DNA of 64,000 bases from Henckelia pumila (GCF_033568475.1 NC_133122.1:66053442-66117441), one strand, 5' to 3'. Numbered from the stretch's first letter, positions 21,973 through 33,672 are shown. Translations and numbers: made by a program. Notes: generated from the sequence alone by a model not told the origin.

Positions 21973-23746
21973 TGTTGGAGAAACTGTGTTCAGATCAATC
22001 AGAATTGATACCCGGTGCAGCGAAAGTTTTAAAATTTTATATGGAACGATTCCATAATAGGTATCAAAACTTTACGATTAAATTGTGCGTGTAAAAATTA
22101 AATAACAATTAAATTTTTACCTCCAATCTCGAATCGAAATTATGGACACCAACAGATTACTCTGCTCTTGTTGTATATCCCAGGAACTGATGGACGAACA
22201 ATTCTTCAATCAGGTCCACGAACAGAAGTTTAATCCCTCTGATAGATTGCACTAGAAAATCTATCAGAAGTTTCTACAAAGAGAATTAACGAATTTTATC
22301 CGTTAAACCAGAATGCAAATTCAAAATTCACAGACTGGATTTTTCCGAGCAGAGAGGGAGAGGGGGCGGCCACTTAGAGAGAAAAACAACTAGGGTTTTC
22401 GAAAATTGTGACCTCTGTCTTGTCTAATTTCTGTACTGCAATAAATTATTTATAATATGGGCTGCTAACAGCTTAGGGCCCATTAGTCATAAGTTCAAGC
22501 CTGACAAGCAAAGCCCGCATGTTCAGAAATTAATATAAAATTCATCGTGACTCAGATTGATAAACCAATTTTACCAATGTGCACAGAAACCATTTCTGCA
22601 TCTTTTAAAGTCAAGATAAATTTTCTGAATCCGAATTCAGTGGTTTCCAAAAATGCTCATCCCTATGTCATTTTAAGAAATCTTACTCCTCTACTCTTAA
22701 ATAAGAAGTCCCACTTCTTTGTTCATTAAATTTAACTCTTTAAATTTAACTATCTCAACGAGGATTAAAAATCCATTACTTGTGTGACCCTCAATGGTTC
22801 AGGGATACAGCTAACCGTGGGCTCACAACTCCTTGTGACTCGGAACAACAATTTTCGACTTGACCATCGAATCATGGTAAGAGCGCCTAGCAACATCGCC
22901 CCATGATTCCCTAGGTATCACTGATAGTGCCTGCAAGAACCAATAGATTTTGGTTAGCGTACAGTACGGTCCCTTCATCCATATATCCCGATCGAATCAA
23001 CAACCATTGGTAAATCGAGAGTCGTTCGAGATTCGATAACTATGCAATACATCTTGAAGATCAAATAGTGACATCGCATGTGCTACTAAGAAACCATTTC
23101 TTAAAACACATCATGTACTCTGGCCATAGATTCGTCACACTAATATCTCCTCAGATTGCATATGATATCCACACTAGCAAGTATGTGGTGAATTCTTGAC
23201 AACAAAGCATCGACTCCTATATGTGTCGTAACTGTACCCAATCCCGACACCTAATGACCCCAATAGAGTCGGTAAACGAGTCAAAGTACAGTACTAGCAT
23301 ATAGAGTCTCAATAGTGTTTCAAGTAGTAAGGACTAATGGTGTACAACCAAAACCACGGACTTTATCCACTCGATAAGTGATAACCACTTGGAAAGTCCG
23401 GATAGGGTAGTTCGATCATTCATCGTATGAATATCCATTTGCATGCTTTGAACATCTCTATGTTCCATACCAATGAAACGTGGTACTCGGCATCGCAAAT
23501 GCTAGTCTCAATCTTGAGTGATCCTTATCCTTATTAACGGACGGCTCAATCGACTAGGAACTGTTTAGAATATACAGTGACTATAAGATGTGTTTCATGA
23601 TAGCCATCCCCATGTGCTACCACATCTTACATACACTATAGTATATTCAAGGTCTTCATCTAAACATCTTATAGTATGTCACAACATAATAATATGATAA
23701 AAGATAAAGTAAACGTCTTTATAAAATTTTAAATTATATTAAACAA
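21973..23746 (-). repeat. Probable 5' LTR of the LARD-like element
   Basis: Starts TGTTGGAGAAAC next to a PBS. The right end is inferred at TTAAACA (23746), because pararetroviral coding sequence begins within a few bases. No second copy is available to confirm that end. Confidence 0.5.
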
Positions 23747-23750
23747 AAGA

Positions 23751-24244
23751 TTGTTTATACAAAGAGTCATCAAAGCCCTTAGCCACAAGTTGGCTCACCG
23801 GGCACCCACTCTTTCAAGAATCTCCCAAAAATGGCTATACCCGTGGATGAAGATGATCTGGTGTTATTTACGGATGCTAGTGATGAATGGTGGGCAGCAG
23901 TGCTTACTAAGATCACTCCGGATGGAGAAATACCATGCAGATACTGTAGCGGTCTTTTTTCAGAATCTGAAGCTATTAGATGGCATATCAACGAGAAGGA
24001 ATTTTATGCAGTTAACAGGGCTTTCAAAAAATGGCCATTATTTTTACTTGCTAAAAAATTCACTTTGAAGGTTGATAACACTCAGGTAAAAGCTTTCCTA
24101 AGGAATAAGATTGAATCTAAACATGAGAAAGCTAGGTTATTAAGATGGCAAGCTTTATGTCAAAATTATATTTTTGATATTGTTATTATTAAATCTCATG
24201 AAAATATTCTTGCAGATTTCTTAACAAGAGATGGAAGGAAGTGA
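23751..24244 (+). pseudogene. Pararetroviral polymerase C-terminus: RNase H
   Basis: The open part (23831-24244, 137 codons) has LFTDASDEWW with the first catalytic Asp, EKEFYAVNRAF with the catalytic Glu, VDNTQVKAFL with another Asp, and a terminal ADFLTRDG. This is the RNase H pattern that ends caulimovirid polyproteins. The preceding about 75 bases read as a polymerase-like connection in a different frame, so a frameshift lies near 23815. The upstream RT is missing. Confidence 0.75.
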
Positions 24245-25496
24245 CGTAGATTCCATCATGAAAATGCAGAGGCATCTCAGGGAACACCTTGGGCTTCTTC
24301 AAACCGAGTTCAACCAGCTTGTCCTAAGTGCCGATATGGCGGGCAGGTTACAACAAGCTGATCGGATCAAAGTATCCAATCGAATCACAGGATGTATGCA
24401 AGCTCAAACTCAACTATGGGCTGCTATTCAAGGGCCAATTATGCGTGCCATAAAAAAACCACTGGTTTCTCAAAAACAAGAAATGTTAAAACCATTGGTT
24501 TTATAAGAACAAGAAATACAGCCACCGGTTGTAAAACAATATGTTGAGGATTCTAATACTCAAGAAAAAAGCGCTAATCTATCATCAGCTTTTGATGATC
24601 TAGATAAAGCAAAAACTGATGATGATAACTCATCAAGTCAACCCTCCGCCTCTGGGGTAAAAGAGGAAGAGATCAATCTTAGGCCCCACACTGACAAGAG
24701 CAAATCTAAGATCTATACTAACCCAGCTGTCATTTCTTCATTTCAGGTTTATCAACAAATATGGGAGAAATTAAGCTCAAGAAGTGAAATCAACCCGATC
24801 ACTTGCAGGATTGATTTTGCAGGAATATATCCAAGGGTTTGGCTAAAAAACAATGTCAATCCTAAGGATGTAAAGCTATGGTATGAATTTAGGGCTCTAG
24901 CCTCAATTTATACAACTTCACCAGCCTTCCAGGAAATATCACAACTACCAAAATGGATTCAGGAAGCAGTCCAAGAAACATGGGCAAATAATGATCATTT
25001 GTTCAGAGGAGATGTGCTCGAGTTATACTTCTTTAGTGCAGCTCCAGAACCAACAGGGAAAGGATCACACGAGCCCTTTCATTTCATCAAGTTAAGGAGA
25101 CCTGACATGAATAATCAAAGATTTATCAAGGATCTTATATCTGAAGAAATACCATTGGTGTCCACTTTTGGAGAAAATGAAATTTCAACCAGAAGGGCAT
25201 GGGGTATTTGGGTTTGTCTCACCGAGATGGATAAGGTCAAGTTTTCGTTCAAATTTTATCAAAATTCTGTGAACGGATCATTCCTATTAAACACAATGAT
25301 AGGAAAAACTACGGCTTTTGTAGAAGAACTCTTCGAAAAGAAGAGAAACTTTTTGTGGAACAACAAGCTGACGGGGAGTAAAGAAACTCGCCAAAAATTT
25401 TGTAACATGGCTCATATCGGAAGATGGTCAGAGAATATCTGCCCAGAATATCCAAACCAGAAGGAGCCAGAATTCGGAAAAACCTTCAAACCCTGA
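24231..25496 (+). pseudogene. Pararetroviral second ORF of unknown function, with one internal stop
   Basis: ATG at 24231 lies inside the last 14 bases of the RNase H frame, a compact overlap typical of reinitiation or leaky scanning. The frame runs to 25496 (about 420 codons) with one stop (TAA 24504-24506). The N-terminal part is glutamine-rich and helical-looking (MKMQRHLREHLGLLQTEF). An acidic, serine-rich linker follows, then a conserved-looking C-terminal half with RIDFAGIYPRVWL and RRAWGIWVCLTEMDK. I recognise no catalytic motif. Position and size match the ORF 2 reported for florendoviruses, whose function is unknown to me. Confidence 0.65.
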
Positions 25497-25645
25497 CCGG
25501 ATCGAAAAGATTTTTCCAAGACAAGCAAAGGTGGACAGGGACCACAAAAACCGCGTTTTCCCAGGGGCCCACTGCAAAATCAAAATATGCCCCGACAACA
25601 ATAAAGAAGGCATGTGAGGAGAATAAATCCAAAAGAAAAGGTCAA

Positions 25646-25717
25646 GCATGTGACTCCTTCACTAGTAAAAGATGCCATCGGGCATGTGACTCTCCCACTA
25701 GCAAAAGATGTCATCAA
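25646..25717 (+). repeat. Two 36-bp direct repeats upstream of the viral TATA box
   Basis: Units 25646-25681 and 25682-25717 each begin GCATGTGACTC and contain a GATG(C/T)CATC palindrome. They lie about 75-140 bp upstream of the TATA box, where caulimovirid promoters carry enhancer repeats. The palindrome resembles bZIP-type sites. Confidence 0.6.
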
Positions 25718-25788
25718 TAATGGCATAAAGAATTCAAGACAGCTGTAAGATTCTCTGAAGTTTCTCGGTGAAACGAGTGGAACTTCGG

Positions 25789-25798
25789 CTATAAATAC
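25789..25798 (+). promoter_or_regulatory. TATA box of the pararetroviral promoter
   Basis: CTATAAATAC about 290 bp after the second ORF. It would place a pregenomic RNA start near 25820-25830. Confidence 0.65.
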
Positions 25799-25850
25799 AG
25801 GATTTTGAGGAAGCTGAAGACATCGATCATTCCCTTCAGTTTTCTTACGA

Positions 25851-25856
25851 AATAAA
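25851..25856 (+). terminator. Poly(A) signal of the pararetrovirus
   Basis: AATAAA about 55 bp after the TATA box. This short spacing is the usual caulimovirid arrangement that gives a terminally redundant RNA. A T-rich stretch follows. Confidence 0.6.
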
Positions 25857-26050
25857 AATTATTGTAATATTTTTCTTTCTGAGTTTGTGTTAAATTTCTG
25901 TTTATGTCTTTCAAGAACAAGGCTACTATGAGTAGCTAAACTAGTTATCTCCTCCTCTTCAAAGGGGGTTGATTTATGCAATAATATGTTGTCTGAATAA
26001 ATTTCCTAAGTCTCTTGTTCATCCATGCTTATATTTTATAATTAATTTTA

Positions 26051-26893
26051 TATATCATACGCCTTAAGGTAGAAAATGAATTAAGGATGTGCTGGGTGTC
26101 GTTGAAGGAGCTTGTGCAGAAACCATCTGTTGCGACTGCGTGGTTGAGTGTGAGGAGCACTTCGTAAAACTCGACAGGTATGACCCGACGACATTATGGT
26201 CAAAGAGGTATTTAATTTTAATTAATCTTACGGAAGCATGATGGGCTTATGCATAACTTTAATAAAATTGGGAAATAAAGGGCAAAATAGGTATTATTTA
26301 GTTTCAAGGACATGCTCGAGACACTTTTTAATTGATAAGAGATATTTTCAAGATACGAAAAACAAAATGGATATAATTGACTCAATAACGAAACTAGAGG
26401 GATATATTTAGGAATTATCCCATCCAAGACATATTAATAATCTGCACAAATGCGAGACTACTGTTCCAACCAATACTAGACTCGCACAAACACAACACTG
26501 AACAAGTGATGGAATATTCAAAAAATTAAACTTCAACGAACGAAATATTATCTAAAAAAACGAAACTTTAATTTCATCGATTGATATATAGTGTGATACG
26601 TACCTTACGAGGCCACCATGTTGCCACAATGTCATCTCTTGGGGTTCGTTTGGGACGAAATATTTGAAAGATCTTGCGCTTCAAAGATTTTGGTTTCCAG
26701 GAACGGTGCGGTTTAGATTTGATTTTCACGTGAAATGGGTGGAGCTTGAACCGGACAAAAAACCGGAAGATCTTGGACGCCTTTAAACTGAAATACAATT
26801 TCTTCGATTTTGCTCCAACAGTTACACGCCTACACTCCATGGCTGCCGCTGGTAATTTACTGGCAACATATCAGCTCCAGCCCGTGGAGAAGA
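26051..26893. other. Intergenic, no gene seen
   Basis: AT-rich sequence with short open frames lacking recognisable domains. The first part may still be the leader region of the pararetrovirus. Confidence 0.5.
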
Positions 26894-27064
26894 CGGGTGA
26901 TGCTACATGTACACGAAGTGTTACACGTTGGGTTAGAAATTACAAAAATATCCCTAATGTATTTTGGAAAGATTTTTTCCAAATCAAGTGAAGGGATAAT
27001 TTTGTAATTTCATGTGTAGTGTGTAACTCAATGTGTAACTCAATATTTACATGTAGCATTTTTC
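26894..27064. mobile_element. hAT-like MITE (171 bp)
   Basis: Terminal inverted repeats around ATGCTACATGTA, read from both ends, inside an 8-bp direct repeat GGAGAAGA (26886-26893 and 27065-27072). It is non-coding. The 8-bp duplication suggests hAT mobilisation, though the outermost inverted-repeat bases match poorly. Confidence 0.6.
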
Positions 27065-27263
27065 GGAGAAGAAATTAATGAATCAAACAAGCATAAAGGG
27101 TACTTTAAAGTTTAAGAGTTCCTTGATAAAAAATCGACACATCACATCTATTACTATATATATAATAAAGCGAGAGTAGTATAATAACTATTTTTGATAT
27201 ATTTATGTGAATTTTCATATTTATCCTTATTAACTACCACTAATTCAAATATATCCTTATTAA

Positions 27264-27435
27264 GGAAAAAACTCATATGAGACGGTCTCAAGGGTCATTT
27301 TCTTGAGACGGGTCTCTTATATGGGTTATCCATTAAAAAGTATTATACTTTATGTCAAAAGTATTACTTATTATTATAAATATGGATAGGATTGACCCGT
27401 CTCATTTGTGAGACCGTCTCACAAGAGTGTTACTC
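27264..27435. mobile_element. Mutator-like MITE (172 bp)
   Basis: Inverted ends share TGAGACGGTCTCA within about 27 bp. The candidate 9-bp target duplication is CCTTATTAA (27255-27263 and 27436-27444), the length used by Mutator-like elements. CCTTATTAA-like words recur nearby, which weakens the TSD argument. Confidence 0.55.
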
Positions 27436-29592
27436 CCTTATTAAATACCATTAATTTTATATACTATCAATTAATTTTCTCATAATTTGGTCGATTTATT
27501 TTATATTTTAAAATTAAAATAAATCAAATTTTTTCTAATCAATTTTTCATCTCACAAATACAATATTTTAAAATACAAACAATATATATACATGTATTAT
27601 GTGTGCAAAAACGCTAGTGTTTGATTAAGATTAAGTTATGTCATAATTTTATTTTTTCTGCACTCTCTGCTTCATAAAAAGTTTATATATACTTTTTGTC
27701 AAAAAAAAAGTTTGTATGATATTCTTGGACCCACAAAACATTTTCAAAGTGATATATATGTATAAAATATTAAAAATAAGATATAAATATAAAATTTCAG
27801 TAGTAACTATTTAAAATCCGGTATAAAAACAAATTTTCTTGGTTTAAAGTTTTTTGTGTTATATTTTATCTCTCCAAAACCGTAAATATAAATCATGATT
27901 TTGTACTCAATTTGAGGTAATTAATGTCACAAATATATAAATCAATACATAAATTAAATATTTTTGTACTCTAATTTTTTAAATTAGTGCACACAAATTA
28001 ATTATTAATTTTCGTGATTCTCAAAATACTAATATATGTACTGATTAATAATGAACGAATGATTTAATATAAATATTTTGTACATAAACATGTATATACA
28101 GTAAGCTTTTGATATTAAGAAATTTGTTCCAATTTTATACTCAAAATCTTAATTTTTGTATCAGATCTAAAAATCTTAGTACTCAAATATCATATATTAA
28201 TACTATATATTTAACATTTTGCATCAATTTTCATCCATAAAAAAAATGTGGGATCAGGGAGTTCAAACAAAATTTTCTGTGATGAGCACTGAATCTTAAA
28301 GCTAGGCACTGAATCCCAAATTCGCCATAGTTTAAAGTCACCCAACCTTGAAGCCCAACTCGTTTTAGAAGCCCATAAGTTGGGTCCTCCAAGCCCAAAT
28401 GAACCGATCAAAAACGTTGGGTGCCATTTTGCTGTATTCCAAGAGAAGAGATTCGCTTCTTTTGGAAGAGGGAGGAAACTGGGTAATGTAATTCGAGTAA
28501 CCTTGCGCTGGGAATTGATGAAGTTTATTTGGGATTTGGTTTGAAGATGATTTTGAGAGATATTACAATTGAAATGATATAACATGTCATGAATAGTCAA
28601 TTTTGTTCATCTAAGCTAAGTAAATCGATTTATTAATTCATGGAAGTCATAAAATATGAAATCCATCTTCTCAAATCTATCGATGCAATTACCAAAGAAT
28701 TAATGCGTACTAAGTTGAGTAGAAATTAGTGAAAAAATAAATGTTGATTGATAATTGTGTCTTTGACTTTCATTAATTAGAGATATGGAATGGTGTAAAT
28801 GCGAAGAAATTACCAGCAGGTTGATGTTGTCAAATAAATATGATATACTTAATTGAATTAGAAATTTAGAAGAATACGTGAATGTAGGATCTTATTGAGT
28901 GACCATAATAATAAAATAACAGTAATAAAAAAAAAATGGAGCCGATAATAAATAAATATGGTAGACAATACTAACATAAACTAATAGCGGTAATCTTAAT
29001 TATAATACTTAGGGTAAAAGTCCATTTTCCATCCTATCTCCATTTTTCAACAACGTTTTTTGGTAGGCTCTATTTTTGTAGCTTTCAAAGAGTTTCATAT
29101 TTTCTTTGGTTTTGGGCAAGACCAACTTGAGTATCGGAGGATTTTCGCCCAATATTCATGCATACACCACCATTATATATATTATTGTTGTCACCTAGCT
29201 AGACGAGTACATTCCAAAGGGGGATTTTCTTGCTAAGCTTGATTATTTGTTCCTAAACGAATGGCGGCCTTTTTAATATCTCCACCACCACATGATCTCA
29301 GTTTTCATGTTTCATTTATCAAGATCATTGCTACAAGAATATAATTAATGGTAAACTGTACGTATATATTTTATTACATATAAATAAGTTATAACTCGCC
29401 ACAGAACTTATAATAGTAAAGTCAGGCCAAGTTATAATGAGAAAGAGAGAACCGAAGGAATTAAATTAAAAGACATATTTAATTCCTTCAATTATATGTT
29501 TATTACAAACTCTCCCCCCGTGCATGGTAGAGAGAAATAAGTCAAATAACAACACCGATCCATTAATCCACGTCCCAGTAAGCTCCAAACCC
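27436..29592. other. Intergenic, AT-rich, no gene seen
   Basis: Very AT-rich. The longest open frame (28211-28600, minus) has no recognisable domain or usual start context and was not accepted as a gene. Confidence 0.6.
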
Positions 29593-30044
29593 TCACTGCA
29601 CACTGCATGCATGCAAGAAAACATTTTTAACAGTTAATAATTAATGAGAAGATATACAAAACCAAATCCTTGATGTAATATTAATGGAAGAAGTTAAGAA
29701 TATATATTTACGTACGTGTCGCAGTCGGTGTTGTAGCTGATGGGATAAGGGATGTCTACATTGCAACTGGAAGGCAGGCTGGAAGCATACTGAGGGTTGA
29801 CTTGGTAAGCTTTCGCTATGGTCTTCAGACACTGGCAGGCGGTCTTGCGGTCGGCCGCCGTGTTCGCGGCGCTGTTGAGGGAACTAACGCCGTCGCAGCA
29901 TTGAGCCGGCAAGTCGCCGCCCTGCTGGAGGTATGTTTTGCACGGCAGCAAGTCGTCTACCACCGTCTGGCAGGTTAACCTCTGTGCATGCGAATGTGCC
30001 ACCATGATCATGCTGATCAAGATCACCGCCTTCGACGCCGCCAT
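29593..30044 (-). CDS. Type I nonspecific lipid-transfer protein, two exons (112 aa)
   Basis: Secreted lipid carrier of the cell wall or cuticle. The start is taken at ATG 30044 (MAASKAV), which begins a hydrophobic signal peptide cleaved near SHA|Q; the in-frame extension upstream lacks that character. The mature part has the eight-cysteine pattern C-X9-C-X13-CC-X19-CXC-X21-C-X13-C, typical of type I nsLTPs. Exon 1 is 30044-29716 and exon 2 is 29602-29593. The intron (29715-29603, 113 bp) starts GTACGTAAAT and ends GCATGCAG. Splicing gives the C-terminus DCDTVQ, as expected for the family, while reading through would add an odd tail (YVNIYS). A TATA box lies at 30137-30146. It is the first of a same-strand nsLTP series in this window and the only one with an intron. 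Confidence 0.93.
29603..29715 (-). other. Intron of the nsLTP gene at 29593-30044
   Basis: GT-AG intron of 113 bp, AT-rich, inserted four codons before the stop. This is the usual position for introns in type I nsLTP genes. Confidence 0.85.
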
Positions 30045-30136
30045 GGATACGAAATGAAGGAAAGCTTTGAGAATCTGTAGATGTATTGATTTGTAGAAGT
30101 TGGTGTGAAGGTGCATGTTTGATGCACAAGGGGTCT

Positions 30137-30146
30137 TATTATATAG
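30137..30146 (-). promoter_or_regulatory. TATA box of the first nsLTP gene
   Basis: CTATATAATA on the minus strand, about 93 bp upstream of the ATG. Confidence 0.7.
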
Positions 30147-30149
30147 AGG

Positions 30150-31054
30150 TCTGAAAAGTTAGGGGAAATTCAAGTTATATTAGAAGCATTAAATGGAACT
30201 GTTATTTTTCTGCATGATCTATAAAGTGTAGAGTGCAACGTAAGTGCGACGCTGATTATGTAAACAATATTATAGATTAGATATGCCACCAAGCCCCTAT
30301 GGCTATGCCTATGATCCTCCCAACTCCACATGAATAGTGTAGGTTTTCTTTTTTAAATGAGCTTTTATTTTCGCTAGTTCTTTCGACCCTATACTATATA
30401 TATTGAGTTATACCTCTTTTTCCCATGCATATGTATGTTAAAAAATAACATGATACATGTTTTTTTACATATCAAATGTTGGGTAAGTTTCCTTCAATTC
30501 CTCTGTTAGTGTGATTAATTAATGACGAATTTCCTTCGCGGTCGACTAAGTTTATATAACATACGTGTACGATTTCATCAATCAATAATATTACAAGTTT
30601 CTCAAACAAATTAATAATAAATTAATGTTGGACAGGATTCCTAAAAGATATATACATGTGATTCCAAATAAAATCTTGATCTCCCAACTCATCTTTCGTG
30701 TTCATATATTAATCAACTTTTTTTTTCTTTTTTTTATTAATTATATTTGAAAATTCTCAATGTTTTAAAAGAGGTAAGTGGATTTTTACTTGTGATTTGA
30801 AGGTATAAATTTTTTATTTCTTAATTTGTTTTTCTTTGAAATTTGGCATTAATGATGCATGCAATGATTCGGTCATGATTTTATATGGCTAAACTCGTAT
30901 TTCAGAACATGTATGATAAATATGGATAATCTTAGATATCAAATTTTATAGTATTTTATCAATATTGAAATAAAAATATTTTAGAACATAAAGCTATCAA
31001 TATATAGTTTGCTTAATTTTTAAAATCAAATCAATCAACCAATCTCCGTAGTCC
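30150..31054. other. Upstream region of the first nsLTP gene, no other gene seen
   Basis: AT-rich non-coding sequence; the part near 30150-30400 probably includes the nsLTP promoter. Confidence 0.6.
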
Positions 31055-31381
31055 ATGGTGAACTCTTGGCAATTAGCTAGGGAGCGAGTCAGCCCCTTTA
31101 ATGAAACGAATTTCATAAATGTACAAGTTGCAATAGATTTTGTTTTGGCAGTGCAAACAGTTACTATCAATAAGAAAAATCTTGGATATGTCGGAGTTTG
31201 TGCAGAGAAAATTTCATCAATTTTGAAGGAGCCAATGGTCTTTGTGATTGTTCATATCCGTAGAGACGCCAATAGAGTACCTCATAATATTGCTCAATTT
31301 GTTTTTTTCCATCTAATGGTGGTTAAGCATGTAATGGATGATTCAACTTAATAAAATTGCTAGTTTCTTTGTCAAAAAAAA
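31055..31381 (+). pseudogene. 5'-truncated LINE (non-LTR) relic: RNase H-like tail
   Basis: A 98-codon frame resembles the end of the RNase H-like (RVT_3) domain of plant LINEs: VQVAIDFVLAV, then VFVIVHIRRDANRVPHNIAQF. It is followed by a stop, AATAAAATTGC, and an A-run (31374-31381), as expected for the 3' end of a poly(A)-tailed retroposon. The N-terminal catalytic residues and the RT are missing. It could also derive from a host RVT_3 gene. Confidence 0.55.
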
Positions 31382-32110
31382 TATTAATAAATCAATATGA
31401 TAAAAAAAATTTAATTTGATTATTTTATCTTCTTTCAGAAGATGAGGTATTCAATTTTTTATTTTTATTTTTTAAATAGTTTTTTTTACAGCTAAAAAAT
31501 AATTTACATTTCACTTCAAAAGATACAAAAGGCATATCCTTAATTACAAAAGAACCCATTGCTATGGGACAAATTGTCACTGCACTTCAAATTATACCAA
31601 CACCGAAGACTTTTATGTGCAAGGAAATGTGAGGGTCATAAAATTTTTTCTTAATATTTTTTTCTCATGAAGGATAATACTGAATTTACTTTAGCCTCCA
31701 TAAATCTGAAACCCTGGGTTTTCCCTCGACAGGAAGATTTAAATTTTAATTTATAGTGACCTCCATTTCACGAAAGCATATGTGACGACGTGTATTAGCA
31801 GAATAATTTTAAAAAAAAATTAAACTAAAATTGCAATTTACTTTAATAGTAAACACGATTTTTATTAAATTATATACCAATCGAGCTATTTAGGATAGTT
31901 CATATACCGAATTGTTAATTTATCAATATATAGTTCGTGTATCAAATGATTTTAATCACTTATATTAATTTTTGCAACATTTCGTGTTACACACTAACAG
32001 TTGATTATCATGCGTAGACTTTTTATTTGTGTGACAAATTTATAAATATGAAACAAGTATAAAACTATCATACATATAACAATCACTTTTTTTTATGACG
32101 TGAAAACATG
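31382..32110. other. Intergenic, no gene seen
   Basis: AT-rich non-coding sequence with short homopolymer runs. Confidence 0.6.
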
Positions 32111-32330
32111 TATGTAGCTGCTATCTTTTCGTGCGTACTGGATAAACTCTCGAACTAATGCAATAGCCTATAAATCATGCTAGTCAGATAAACCGTATTG
32201 GGCAAATCCTGTTATCCTCGAACTAACGCAATAGCCTGTAAATCATGCTAGTCAGATAAACCACATTGGGCAAATCCTGTGCGACAGCCTAGTCCAAGAA
32301 AGTGTTGGAGTATCGAACATCTGATTATTG
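32111..32330. repeat. Dispersed repeat, copy 1, with an internal duplication
   Basis: A unit with CGAACTAACGCAATAGCC, ATGCTAGTCAGATAAACC and GGGCAAATCCTG occurs twice in tandem here. A diverged relative is at about 56708-56850. Type unknown; a SINE-like origin is possible but no clear Pol III boxes were found. Confidence 0.55.
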
Positions 32331-32788
32331 ACCAAGTGATTACCTACTCCACTAACTTGGAAACACTTTTGGGGGCACGTTTCATATCTACTTTTGACAC
32401 CGCATGGACAAAACCAAAACAACATGTTGAGTTTAATCTACCTTACGGATGTTACTCTAATTGTCAATCTAATGGTTTAATGAATTCACTCTCCAATATT
32501 AATTATGCTTATGTGTTAAAATATATATAATTAGATCTATGATTTGGAAATACTCTAAAAGTAGAATCTCAATAACCAAAACAACAACAATCGTCGTAAC
32601 AATCACTTATTAATGTCATAGAGAATAATACTAGAAATATCGCAAGTGAATATTTTTCCACCAATATATAGAGGCAAATACATAAAATAGGATATGCATA
32701 TATGCATGTTTTTACGCAAAGAGAGAATCATAACTTCTTATTTACTTCACCCGTCTCAAATATAAAGACATAATTCTTTTTTCACACG

Positions 32789-32828
<40 letters not shown>

Positions 32829-33395
32829 TATCTATTCTATTTTTTAATCAATCTACATATATTCATTCAATATATTAGCTATTTCAAAAAAAAATATCCT
32901 ATGGAAATATGGAAGCACTTATTAAATAAAAGTAAAACAAAAATTTCTGTCGGTTCGATCGAGTAAGTAATAAACATTGGGAGTACTCAAAAGTCATCTA
33001 AGTTTGATTAAAAAAAATTCATCTAAGTGTCCATTCATGTAGCTAGGGGTGTGGCCAATGGACAGAATATTATTATTTTCTTGTGTACAATAAAGTGTGA
33101 GGCCCCTCCCACGCCCATCTTATTAATTTGTTGGTGTAATTAATGTGATTAATACTTTTCTCAGATAGGACGGCCCCAAAATTTTATTTAGCACGACTAA
33201 ATATATTGGGACTAACATTTTGCGAATAAATATTCCATCTATCTACCTTTCCACCGACGCATTGCATATTAATTCGGGCAAAAGCTAAATCGGTTCTGTA
33301 ACTTTGATGATCTGATGGCTATTTTGATCCTTTTTTTTAACCGTAGTTTCCAATTTTATTAAAATTGTTGATTAAAATGTAAAATAATAGATGAA
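32331..33395. other. Intergenic with an ATT microsatellite
   Basis: No gene. A TTA trinucleotide run occupies about 32791-32828. The short open frame at 32279-32530 overlaps the dispersed repeat and has no domain. Confidence 0.6.
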
Positions 33396-33672
33396 TGTTG
33401 AAAATATATTATTATTATTATGTTGAATATTGAATATTGAATGTTGAATGTTGAATATTGAGTTGTAAAATGTGGAAAATTAGTGTGTGATGATGTAGAT
33501 GATGATATTTTAATTTTTGGACTAATATCAAATGTGGATCTATAAATAGGTCTTCATTTGTGATGAAAAATACAATTGAGTTGAGAGAAAAATATTATAA
33601 AGTGTAGAGTTTGATATATTTTGAGTTTTGGAGTATTTACTTTTTACCGTAAATTTTTACTTTTTCACAACA
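33396..33672 (+). repeat. Left LTR of the TRIM-like element
   Basis: 277 bp, closely matching 34504-34781. It contains TCTATAAATAGG near 33539, a likely TATA box. Confidence 0.8.

Larger units (their letters stand above)
20563..23746 (-). mobile_element. Partial non-autonomous LTR element (LARD-like), left end cut by Copia B
   Basis: No coding domain is visible. TGGTATCAGAGCCA (minus strand, 21958-21971) sits one base inside a TGTTGGAG LTR start at 21973, which identifies a minus-strand 5' LTR to the right and an internal region to the left (20563-21972). No 3' LTR is seen in the window. The Copia array begins exactly at 20562, so it probably inserted into this internal region. Confidence 0.6.
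23747..26050 (+). other. Endogenous plant pararetrovirus (caulimovirid) fragment, Florendovirus-like
   Basis: Integrated 3' portion of a Caulimoviridae genome: end of the polymerase ORF with RNase H, an overlapping second ORF, then a non-coding region with direct repeats, a TATA box and a poly(A) signal close together. Movement, coat, protease and most RT domains are absent from the window. The left boundary coincides with the LTR end of the LARD-like element. The Florendovirus suggestion rests on the layout of a polyprotein ORF followed by one unknown ORF. It carries a frameshift and a stop, so it is a genomic relic. Confidence 0.72.

Noticed and set aside
28211..28600. 129-aa minus-strand open frame
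   Set aside because: No recognisable domain, low-complexity AT-rich surroundings, no promoter or splice support.
30045..30116. Longer N-terminus for the first nsLTP gene
   Set aside because: The 24 extra residues precede a perfectly good signal peptide and fall within the expected 5' untranslated region.
32279..32530. 83-aa plus-strand open frame
   Set aside because: Overlaps the dispersed repeat and has no domain.
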